A stretch of DNA of 9,743 nt, taken from an uncultured Collinsella sp. Its GTDB lineage: Bacteria > Actinomycetota > Coriobacteriia > Coriobacteriales > Coriobacteriaceae. Every line of letters begins with the position of its first letter. The stretch's first letter is position 1. The notes below the pieces were generated by a model. It worked only from the letters and a program-made list of their open reading frames with translations. It was not told the DNA's origin and did no database searches. Made by a program: the position numbers and the translations under genes. This document shows, piece by piece, positions 1-5,280 of the stretch. Location: NCBI GenBank assembly GCA_934650095.1, contig CAKUFT010000042.1, positions 1 through 9,743 of the forward strand, read 5' to 3'.

Positions 1-110
1 CCGCCGTCGCTAAACGAATCGGGCGTCACGTTGAGGACGCCCATGATGCGCGGACGGTCAAAGCTGAGCTCGTACTTTCCGCACCGCCATGTCTTGCTGT
101 CGTTCGCCAT
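1..110 (-). CDS. folP: Dihydropteroate synthase, N-terminal 36 codons (runs off the left edge)
   Basis: Only the start of the gene is in the window. The reverse strand reads MANDSKTWRCGKYEL and then the family signature IMGVLNVTPDSFSDGG (residues 22-37), which is the first pterin/diphosphate-binding block of dihydropteroate synthase. This enzyme joins 6-hydroxymethyl-dihydropterin diphosphate to p-aminobenzoate in cytoplasmic folate synthesis. The ATG at 110 is preceded by an AGGAGG about five bases upstream (116-121), which fixes the start. The start lies 94 bases downstream of the sirtuin gene on the same strand, with a GC-rich hairpin in between, so shared transcription is possible but not shown. 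The rest of the protein, including the p-aminobenzoate loops, is outside the window. Confidence 0.93.
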   Translation of the reverse strand, partial: MANDSKTWRCGKYELSFDRPRIMGVLNVTPDSFSDG

Positions 111-129
111 GAACATCCTCCTAAAATGC

Positions 130-162
130 CCGCGCCGCCGCGCTCGGGCGCTGGCGGCGGGG
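130..162 (-). other. GC-rich hairpin between the sirtuin gene and folP
   Basis: An imperfect inverted repeat: seven consecutive pairs (133-139 with 153-159), then, past a one-base bulge at 152, four pairs (140-143 with 148-151) closed by the tetraloop at 144-147. On the minus strand it is followed only by ATTTT before the folP ribosome site. It could be a weak terminator of the sirtuin transcript or a structure in the folP leader. The short T run makes a strong intrinsic terminator unlikely. Confidence 0.3.
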
Positions 163-204
163 TCGCTTTGCAATCAGTCTTTCTATTGTATCCGCGCGCG
201 CGGG

Positions 205-957
205 CTAGAACGCAAACGCGGCCGCGATGTCGCAAGAAATCAGCAGGCCGGCATTTGCATCCTGATCGGTGGGCGCTAGATTGCAAATGGCCAGCGTATC
301 GCCGGTAAAGTAGCGCGTAAGGCCCGCCGCCGGGTACACCACGAGCGAGGTTCCGCCCACGATGAGGGCGTCGGCCGCGGCGATGGCGGCAACGGCGCCG
401 GTGAGCACGCGCTCATCGAGCGGCTCCTCGTAGAGCACCACATCGGGCTTGATGCGGCCGCCGCACGCGGGGCACACGGGCACGCCCGCGGCATCCTCGT
501 ACTCACGCGCGCAAACCCACTCGGCGCTATAGACCGCACCGCACGCTTGGCAAATGTTGCGATGAACCGAGCCGTGCAGCTCGAACACGCGCTGCGAGCC
601 GGCCGCTTGGTGCAGGCCGTCGATGTTTTGCGTCACCACGGCATCGAGCTTGCCGGCACGCTCCAGCTCGGCCAGCTTGGTGTGGCAGCGGTTGGGCTTG
701 GCGCCAAGCGCGATCATCTTAGTACGGTAGAAGTCGAAGAACCCGGCCGGATGTGCCTCGTAAAAGCTGTGCGAGAGCATGGTCTCGGGCGGATAGGCAA
801 ACTGCTGGTGATACAGGCCGTCTACGCTGCGGAAATCGGGGATGCCGCTTGCCGTGGAAACGCCCGCGCCGCCTAAGAACACCACGTGGTCATGGGTGTC
901 GAACAGCTCTGCCAGCGCGGCGGAGGCCTGCTTGGGATCCGATATTGCCTGCGTCAT
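205..957 (-). CDS. cobB: Sir2-family NAD-dependent protein deacylase (sirtuin)
   Basis: A 250-residue cytoplasmic sirtuin, full length for the single-domain bacterial class. It removes acyl groups from lysines using NAD, giving nicotinamide and O-acyl-ADP-ribose. Visible motifs, numbered from the chosen start: NAD-binding [15 protein letters not shown] (30-44), TQNIDGLH (109-116), catalytic histidine in FELHGS (H128), four zinc cysteines in two CxxC pairs (C136/C139 and C162/C165), GTSLVVYPA (202-210) and the late NAD contact CNLAPTDQD (225-233). The ATG at 957 is chosen because GGAGG lies six bases upstream (964-968). An upstream in-frame start at 999 adds 14 Arg-rich residues absent from the family and has no such site. 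The gene is divergent from the exonuclease gene, with about 113 bases between them. Substrate preference (acetyl or longer acyl) cannot be read here. The symbol is by family. Confidence 0.94.
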   Translation of the reverse strand: MTQAISDPKQASAALAELFDTHDHVVFLGGAGVSTASGIPDFRSVDGLYHQQFAYPPETMLSHSFYEAHPAGFFDFYRTKMIALGAKPNRCHTKLAELERAGKLDAVVTQNIDGLHQAAGSQRVFELHGSVHRNICQACGAVYSAEWVCAREYEDAAGVPVCPACGGRIKPDVVLYEEPLDERVLTGAVAAIAAADALIVGGTSLVVYPAAGLTRYFTGDTLAICNLAPTDQDANAGLLISCDIAAAFAF

Positions 958-1070
958 ACGTGTCCTCCGTCCGTGTCGCCGGAGCGGCAGCGTTTGCACC
1001 GTCGCTCGCGGGGCCCATCCCGTTCTTGTTGCGTTAATCTTAAGCCTGCCAACCCCGTCGAAAGGACACC

Positions 1071-1889
1071 ATGCCTCAGACTTACACCTTTGCTTCGTGG
1101 AACGTTAACGGCCTGCGTGCCGTGCTCAAAAAGGACCCGAGCTTTATTCAGATCGCGCAGGAACTCGACGTCGATGTCCTGGCGCTGCAGGAAACCAAGC
1201 TGCAGGAAGGCCAGGTGCAGGTCGACCTGCCCGGTTATCACCAAACCTGGAGCTACGCCGAGCGCAAGGGCTACTCGGGCACCGCGGTCTTTAGCCGCCA
1301 GGAACCGCTACGCGTGTTGCATGCCGACGCGCTACTGCCCTACGCCGGCGAAGACGAGGCCGCCGAGCTCGTCGCCCAGGCCGCGACCGAGGGCCGCGTC
1401 TGCGCGCTCGAATTCGACAAGTTCTGGTTTGTGGATGTCTACACGCCCAACGCGCAAAACGAGCTCGCCCGCATCGACGTGCGTATGGCCTGGGACGACG
1501 CCTATCGCGGCTTTTTGAGCGCGCTCGAGCGCGAAACCGGCAAGCCCGTGGTGACCTGCGGCGACTTTAACGTGGCGCACGAGGAGATCGACCTTAAGAA
1601 CCCCAAGTCCAACCGCGGCAACGCAGGCTTTTCGGACGAGGAACGCGGCAAGTTTACCGAGCTGCTCGACGCCGGCTTTACCGACACCTGGCGCGCGGCC
1701 AATCCGGACGTCGAGGGTGTCTACAGCTGGTGGAGCTACCGCTTTAATGCCCGCAAGAACAACGCCGGCTGGCGCATCGACTACTTCCTGGTCAGTGATG
1801 CAATCGCCGCCAACGTACGCGACACCGGCATCCGCGGCGACATCTTCGGCAGCGACCACTGCCCCGTCACCCTCGCCCTGGAGCTCTAA
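1071..1889 (+). CDS. xth: Exodeoxyribonuclease III / AP endonuclease (Xth family)
   Basis: A 272-residue member of the EEP nuclease superfamily, ExoA/XthA branch. It cuts DNA 5' to abasic sites and degrades 3' ends in base excision repair. Motifs in order: SWNVNGLRA (9-17, N11), LQETK (39-43, metal-binding E41), VYTPNAQN (123-130), GDFNVAH (164-170, D165/N167), the family block from NPKSN to AGFSDEER, WWSYRFNARKN (220-230), GWRIDYFLVS (233-242) and the terminal SDHCPV (261-266, catalytic H263). It is somewhat longer than the usual 250-260 residues because of extra sequence around 83-108, between the GYSGTAVFS and EGRV blocks. The ATG is preceded by AAAGGA at 1061-1066. It is convergent with the ECF gene, and its transcript should run into the palindrome cluster, whose first element carries an intrinsic-terminator hairpin. 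Confidence 0.96.
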   Translation: MPQTYTFASWNVNGLRAVLKKDPSFIQIAQELDVDVLALQETKLQEGQVQVDLPGYHQTWSYAERKGYSGTAVFSRQEPLRVLHADALLPYAGEDEAAELVAQAATEGRVCALEFDKFWFVDVYTPNAQNELARIDVRMAWDDAYRGFLSALERETGKPVVTCGDFNVAHEEIDLKNPKSNRGNAGFSDEERGKFTELLDAGFTDTWRAANPDVEGVYSWWSYRFNARKNNAGWRIDYFLVSDAIAANVRDTGIRGDIFGSDHCPVTLALEL

Positions 1890-1895
1890 CCCCGC

Positions 1896-1928
1896 ATGAT
1901 CCCCTGGGGACGGAGGAAAACAGATCAT
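1896..1928. repeat. Short inverted repeat just after the exonuclease stop codon
   Basis: ATGATC (1896-1901) and GATCAT (1923-1928) are perfect inverted copies 21 bases apart. The segment between starts with CCCCTGGGG (1901-1909) and is followed by GACGGAGGAAAAC. It starts six bases after the exonuclease stop. It may be a small dispersed repeat of the host genome, but only one copy is in the window, so this is weakly supported. Confidence 0.3.
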
Positions 1929-1957
1929 TTTGCCTTCCCGAGGGCATCTGCGTGGCC

Positions 1958-2127
1958 CGTCTGCCACGAAAGTGGCCTATCTACTACGTTTAAGCGACTA
2001 CCCTCAACCATGCCGTCCAGCACAAAAACAAAACCGCAGGTAGAAAGCCTGCGGTTTTTCATAAAACGCGGTTATGGTCAGGAGTATCGAGCAAAACGTA
2101 GTAGATGGGCCGCTTTCGTGGCGGGCG
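1958..2127. repeat. Large palindromic element A (34-bp outer arms around a conserved core)
   Basis: The outer arms 1958-1991 and 2094-2127 pair over all 34 positions, 30 as Watson-Crick and four as T-G. In all four wobbles T is in the left arm and G in the right, so RNA made from the plus strand (the exonuclease read-through transcript) keeps the whole stem, while minus-strand RNA would have four A-C mismatches. Inside the arms a second short stem is possible, ACCAT (2007-2011) with ATGGT (2074-2078), then the central 11-bp terminator hairpin. The core 2005-2079 is repeated without gaps 249 bases further on, in element B. No open reading frame fits it. Likely a structured repeat or non-autonomous mobile element, or the processed 3' end of the exonuclease mRNA. 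Confidence 0.85.
2030..2059. terminator. Bidirectional intrinsic terminator at the centre of element A
   Basis: A perfect 11-bp stem, AAAACCGCAGG (2030-2040) with CCTGCGGTTTT (2048-2058), and the seven-base loop TAGAAAG. It has T residues on the right and an A-rich stretch on the left (2022-2033), so it has terminator form for both strands. It lies 140 bases after the exonuclease stop and is the first good terminator for that gene. Confidence 0.75.
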
Positions 2128-2212
2128 CTATCAACTGACACCCTGAAGACGAAGGATGCCGGGCAATTTTGGCCTTCTGGGGCTGTGATGACCGTCGCAT
2201 GAGCTCGTCCGC

Positions 2213-2370
2213 TTCAAAACTATGCCGGTTTACGGGGCTGAATCGCGGATTCCCAACCATGCGCAATTCGAGCAGAATAAAACCGCAGGTAGACAGCGTG
2301 CCCTTTTTCGAAAGATGCCGGTATGGTCGGCTTGTGCCAATCCAGCCCCGTAAACCGGCATAGTTTTGAA
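2213..2370. repeat. Large palindromic element B (28-bp perfect arms, diverged copy of A)
   Basis: The arms 2213-2240 and 2343-2370 are perfect inverted copies (28 of 28). The interior aligns without gaps to element A at a constant offset of 249 bases: CAACCATGC, the 11-base AAAACCGCAGG and TATGGTC are identical, and the inner arm ends are at the same offset (1991/2240 and 2094/2343). The arm sequences differ strongly from those of A yet pair perfectly. Substitutions in the right half of the core (2298, 2302, 2303) break the terminator hairpin that A still has, so B is probably not an efficient terminator. Confidence 0.85.
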
Positions 2371-2437
2371 ATGGCACCGCTGCGGTATTGATTCCCACAA
2401 CAGCACAAGCAACCCCAGAGCCTCACCCCATCCCTAT

Positions 2438-2505
2438 AAGTTGCGGTGAAATAGTTCCTGGCTGGAGGCAAAATGGCCAAAGCAGGAACTATTCCACCGC
2501 AACTT
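2438..2505. repeat. Palindromic element C (23-bp arms, 22-base loop)
   Basis: The arms 2438-2460 and 2483-2505 are inverted copies with one difference. Both begin AAGTTGCGGTG when each is read inward. The loop 2461-2482 can form a further three-base stem, GGC (2467-2469) with GCC (2476-2478). The arm sequence is unrelated by eye to elements A, B and D. It ends two bases before element D, so the two palindromes are stacked. Confidence 0.85.
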
Positions 2506-2507
2506 CG

Positions 2508-2620
2508 GGGGTAGCTAATTTGGGACGGGGCTCTTTTAGCTACCCCGCTGATTGCGCGAACGGTTTGGCCGACTACGAACGGGGGTAGCTAAAAGAGCCC
2601 CGTCCCAAATTAGCTACCCC
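2508..2620. repeat. Nested perfect palindrome D (39-bp arms) after the ECF gene
   Basis: The arms 2508-2546 and 2582-2620 are perfect inverted copies (39 of 39) around a 35-base spacer. Each arm is itself bounded by an 11-bp inverted repeat, GGGGTAGCTAA at one end and TTAGCTACCCC at the other, around 17 internal bases. So the unit is a 39-bp sequence with terminal inverted repeats, present twice head to head. The right end lies six bases beyond the ECF stop codon, so minus-strand transcripts would fold here at once. The layout resembles REPINs (two inverted REP units with a spacer), but no REP-associated transposase is in the window. Confidence 0.88.
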
Positions 2621-2626
2621 AGCCCC

Positions 2627-3328
2627 TTACAGACCGTACTTTATGACGACTCGGTTGATGCGACGACACCAAGACTTGTAGAGGGCTGCCAAGAACACGC
2701 AGGTTGCCAGGCCGTGTGTGATATCGAATGGCACCGCCGTGGCAAGGCGCGCCACCGCACCCGCCCAGGTAAGCGGCTGGACAAAACCGATGATGTCATA
2801 CGCGTTGATCACCACGCCGTACAGCAGGCCCGAGGCAAAGCCATACGCCAGCAGCGCCGGCATGCGCACGGTTCCGTCGGCGCGGTCGAACGCACCCGCA
2901 TGTGCCAGTGCGCCGCCGACGTAGCCCACCAGGCCCCAGGCATACATCTGCCACGGCGTCCACATGCCCTGTCCAAAAAAGAAATTGCTGGTCAAAGCCG
3001 CCAACGCACCGACCATAAAGCCATTACGACGGCCAAGCGTTGCCCCCGCGATAATGGCGATGGCACTCACCGGCTTAAAGTCGGGAATGGGCCCAAACAG
3101 GATGCGCCCCGCCGCCGCCAACGCCGCCAACACCAGCGTGGGCATAATCTGACGCAGGCCCGGACGCGACTCCTCGTAACCCGCAAAGAACAGCGCAAGC
3201 ACGAGCGCCACCATAGCGAGCATCAACAAAGCAGCCTGGGCAATGCCCAGATACAGCATGATGCCCATGCATGGCGGCACGAACAAAAGCACTGGCCCCT
3301 CTATGTAGCGCCATATACGAGCAAGCAC
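2627..3328 (-). CDS. ECF transporter S component (substrate-binding membrane subunit)
   Basis: A 233-residue integral membrane protein with about six hydrophobic segments (near residues 13-29, 30-50, 61-79, 87-97, 104-118 and 127-142), then a less regular C-terminal half (157-183, 198-216). The block FKPVSAIAIIAGATLGRR followed by FFFGQGMWTPWQM (116-128) and GLVGYVGGALA is typical of the S subunits of energy-coupling-factor vitamin transporters, especially actinobacterial ones linked to two-domain ATPases. The S subunit binds the vitamin and works with a T subunit and ATPases, which are not adjacent here. The start is GTG at 3328, supported by AGAGGAGC six bases upstream. A terminator at 3430-3461 separates it from the preceding gene, so it is probably transcribed alone. 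The substrate is not identifiable from sequence; cobalamin-type S units (CbrT-like) are one possibility. Confidence 0.82.
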   Translation of the reverse strand: MLARIWRYIEGPVLLFVPPCMGIMLYLGIAQAALLMLAMVALVLALFFAGYEESRPGLRQIMPTLVLAALAAAGRILFGPIPDFKPVSAIAIIAGATLGRRNGFMVGALAALTSNFFFGQGMWTPWQMYAWGLVGYVGGALAHAGAFDRADGTVRMPALLAYGFASGLLYGVVINAYDIIGFVQPLTWAGAVARLATAVPFDITHGLATCVFLAALYKSWCRRINRVVIKYGL

Positions 3329-3418
3329 GCGAGCTCCTCTTGCGATCTTTCTCTATCGTTCGCGCCCCATTGTGGCACACGCGCAGCACAGGTTCATCGA
3401 CGATACATTCCACTCGTT

Positions 3419-3461
3419 AAACAAAACAACGCGCATGCGACTGAAGCCAATCGCATGCGCG
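3419..3461 (-). terminator. Intrinsic terminator after the 167-residue membrane protein gene
   Basis: On the minus strand an 11-bp perfect stem (3430-3440 with 3451-3461, containing GCATGCGA) with a ten-base loop is followed by TTGTTTTGTTT (3419-3429). It lies 56 bases past the stop at 3517 and ends the minus-strand unit before the ECF gene. Between it and the stop lies the short perfect dyad ACGAATGATTCGT (3482-3494). Confidence 0.85.
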
Positions 3462-3516
3462 CAAAGAAGAGACGAATTATCACGAATGATTCGTTTAGAC
3501 AGGGCGGCCCTTCAGG

Positions 3517-4020
3517 CTATTCCGCCTCGAGCACTTCCTCGATCTGCGAGGTCTTTTCGCCCACAAGAACATGGGCGATCTTTGCCGCGATGGGGTCGAA
3601 CAGCAAGCCACCGACCACAACAAAGGCCCAGCCGCCGGTAGCGAGCTTTGCCCAACGGGAGAAATAGGTTGTTTCGCCCACGAGACCAAAGCCGGTCTGG
3701 AACGCTATCTCAGCCAAACCGATAATCAAAAAGAGCAGCGTGGCGGCAAACACCGTACCGGCAATCTTTACCGCGGGGCCGCCCGGTTTGAATCCAAAGA
3801 AATCAACCCAGCCCCCAACGGCCTTTCCAAACTGCGGTAGTGAGCTCACCGCCTCTGCGATGACGACAGCGAGCGCAAGCTGCCCCCAAAAACCGGTAGG
3901 ACTCGACATATCGAGTGCCGCTTTGCCTTCGATAATAGGCAAAAAGGAGCACATCAGGAGCGGGTTCACCAGGGCATTGATTATGCCAGCGACCCTCGTT
4001 TCTCGAGTATTCATATTCAT
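3517..4020 (-). CDS. Small multi-pass membrane protein of unknown function
   Basis: I do not recognise the family. The 167-residue product has about four hydrophobic stretches (roughly 13-30, 46-62, 83-103 and 123-145), Gly-rich turns (GGWVDFFGFKPGGP, 69-82) and an acidic C-terminus (EEVLEAE). There is no signal-peptide cleavage pattern and no catalytic motif. The start is ATG at 4020 with AAAGGA four bases upstream; a second in-frame ATG two codons later (4014) has better spacing from the same site and is equally possible. It lies 70 bases after the LuxR-type gene on the same strand, with no strong terminator between (only a 5-bp hairpin at 4072-4085), so it may be co-transcribed. It could be an accessory or partner protein of that regulator, but this is position only. 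Confidence 0.7.
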   Translation of the reverse strand: MNMNTRETRVAGIINALVNPLLMCSFLPIIEGKAALDMSSPTGFWGQLALAVVIAEAVSSLPQFGKAVGGWVDFFGFKPGGPAVKIAGTVFAATLLFLIIGLAEIAFQTGFGLVGETTYFSRWAKLATGGWAFVVVGGLLFDPIAAKIAHVLVGEKTSQIEEVLEAE

Positions 4021-4090
4021 ATATTCCTTTAGTTTTCGTAGTGATACGGTACGTGGAGAAACCGCGCCTCTACTGGAAAGCCAGTTTTAA

Positions 4091-5122
4091 TTACTTTTCC
4101 GCAGGAGCGGCAGCACCACGCGAGCGCTCGTAAAACATGCCCATGAGTTCGCTACGACGCGAGACAGACAGTTTTCGATAGATGCTATGGACGTGAGCCT
4201 TAACCGTTCCCAACGAGATAACTAAATCGTTTGCTATCTGCTGGTTCCCCTGTCCCGTCAGAACTCGAGACAATACTTCTTGCTCGCGCGGCGTGAGCTC
4301 GTAGAGCGCACAGAAATCGGCAATATTGCTGGCGCCCTGCTTCGCCGCGCGCTGCTCCGTCTCCAAGCGATACAAATCCAGACGATCGCGCACAAGCTGC
4401 TCGGTTCGCCGCACGTGGAACTCATCTTGATAGTGGCGTGCGTAGATAATGCAGGAAACCGCAAGACCGGCCCACAGAGTGTCTTCCATAATAACAATCT
4501 TGCCGACGTAAAACGGAACCGAGCCAGAACGCATATACATGGCTGCGTAGATAAGGTCCTCGCCAATCGAGGCGGCGTAGGCGCAAAGGCACAAAAGAAG
4601 CAGCGAACGCAAAAGATGCAGCGCGCGTGAATCAGCATCCTCCACGGGGGCGGAATGCGCCAAGCCCATCAGGCTCCAGGCGCAAAGCGAAATCATGACC
4701 AAGGGATCGATAAGGAGAAATACAATGTCGGATACGATGCCCAGATAAACTGTCCCCGCCAAGCAACGAACCAGAGCGAGCACCGGGAAGAGAAGGAACA
4801 AAGCCGATCGTGCGGTACGCTTGGTCACATCACATGCCAGCAAATAGAAGAGGATCTCCTCGCCCATCTGAGAGAGCGTCTTCGCTATTCCAAAAAGGGT
4901 CAAAGCACCATGGGGGCCAAAGCTGCCTCCCGAAGAGAACGTCCCCGACACAAGGGACGATCCCATATCGGCCACTCCTTCGAGGGCCAGCAGGGCCATG
5001 AGCATAGAGAGGTACGCAAAGCGCTTGCTCTCCGTCATGCCTTTTGTCACACCGCAGAAAAAAGCGGCGCAGGCAAAGAGGCAAAGGAAGAACACGTTGT
5101 AAAGATAGATATAAAACCCCAC
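4091..5122 (-). CDS. Membrane-anchored LuxR-type transcriptional regulator
   Basis: The N-terminal 230 or so residues form about seven hydrophobic segments (near 3-23, 36-52, 70-97, 107-123, 126-150, 167-186, 209-227). A charged linker (YARHYQDEFHVRRTEQLVRDRLDL) leads to a C-terminal LuxR/FixJ helix-turn-helix (about 274-330: LTPREQEVLSRVLTGQGNQQIA, then LGTVKAHVHSIYRKLSV). No response-regulator receiver domain is present. Such proteins, common in Coriobacteriia, are presumed to sense a ligand in or at the membrane and control neighbouring transport genes. I chose GTG at 5122 (343 residues) because GGGGAGG lies eight bases upstream (5131-5137). An ATG at 5158 would add 12 residues but has no ribosome site and sits beside a possible -10 TATCAT (5163-5168). 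It follows the exporter gene and may regulate the exporter and amidohydrolase pair. Confidence 0.85.
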   Translation of the reverse strand: MGFYIYLYNVFFLCLFACAAFFCGVTKGMTESKRFAYLSMLMALLALEGVADMGSSLVSGTFSSGGSFGPHGALTLFGIAKTLSQMGEEILFYLLACDVTKRTARSALFLLFPVLALVRCLAGTVYLGIVSDIVFLLIDPLVMISLCAWSLMGLAHSAPVEDADSRALHLLRSLLLLCLCAYAASIGEDLIYAAMYMRSGSVPFYVGKIVIMEDTLWAGLAVSCIIYARHYQDEFHVRRTEQLVRDRLDLYRLETEQRAAKQGASNIADFCALYELTPREQEVLSRVLTGQGNQQIANDLVISLGTVKAHVHSIYRKLSVSRRSELMGMFYERSRGAAAPAEK

Positions 5123-5218
5123 GAGCTTGTCCTCCCCTTTTGCCGCAACGAGACGCATGACTCATGATAGCGCAACGGTACCCCGCGGATATTCGAACCG
5201 GCCGCAACCCGCAAGAGA

Positions 5219-5251
5219 CGGGCGGCAAGGCTCGAGTAACCCTACCGCCCG
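5219..5251 (-). other. GC-rich hairpin between the exporter and regulator genes
   Basis: CGGGCGG (5219-5225) pairs perfectly with CCGCCCG (5245-5251), with a further three pairs inside after a bulge. It lies about 30 bases past the MATE stop. No T run follows on the minus strand, so it is at best a weak or factor-assisted terminator, an RNA-stabilising 3' end, or an attenuator before the regulator gene. Confidence 0.35.
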
Positions 5252-5280
5252 CAATTTATTGCAGAATCCGATTGTTTGAT

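Noticed and set aside
1958..2370. Integron attC sites (imperfect palindromes with variable arms)
   Set aside because: No GTTRRRY core sites at the arm ends, no cassette genes and no integrase in the window.
1890..2626. CRISPR array, tRNA or insertion sequence in the repeat-rich gap
   Set aside because: The repeats are inverted pairs, not regularly spaced short direct repeats. No cloverleaf is seen and no transposase frame is present.
2552..3667. 371-codon open frame on the plus strand across element D and opposite the ECF gene
   Set aside because: It begins inside the palindrome, is antisense to a membrane protein with typical hydrophobic segments, and has low-complexity polar composition.
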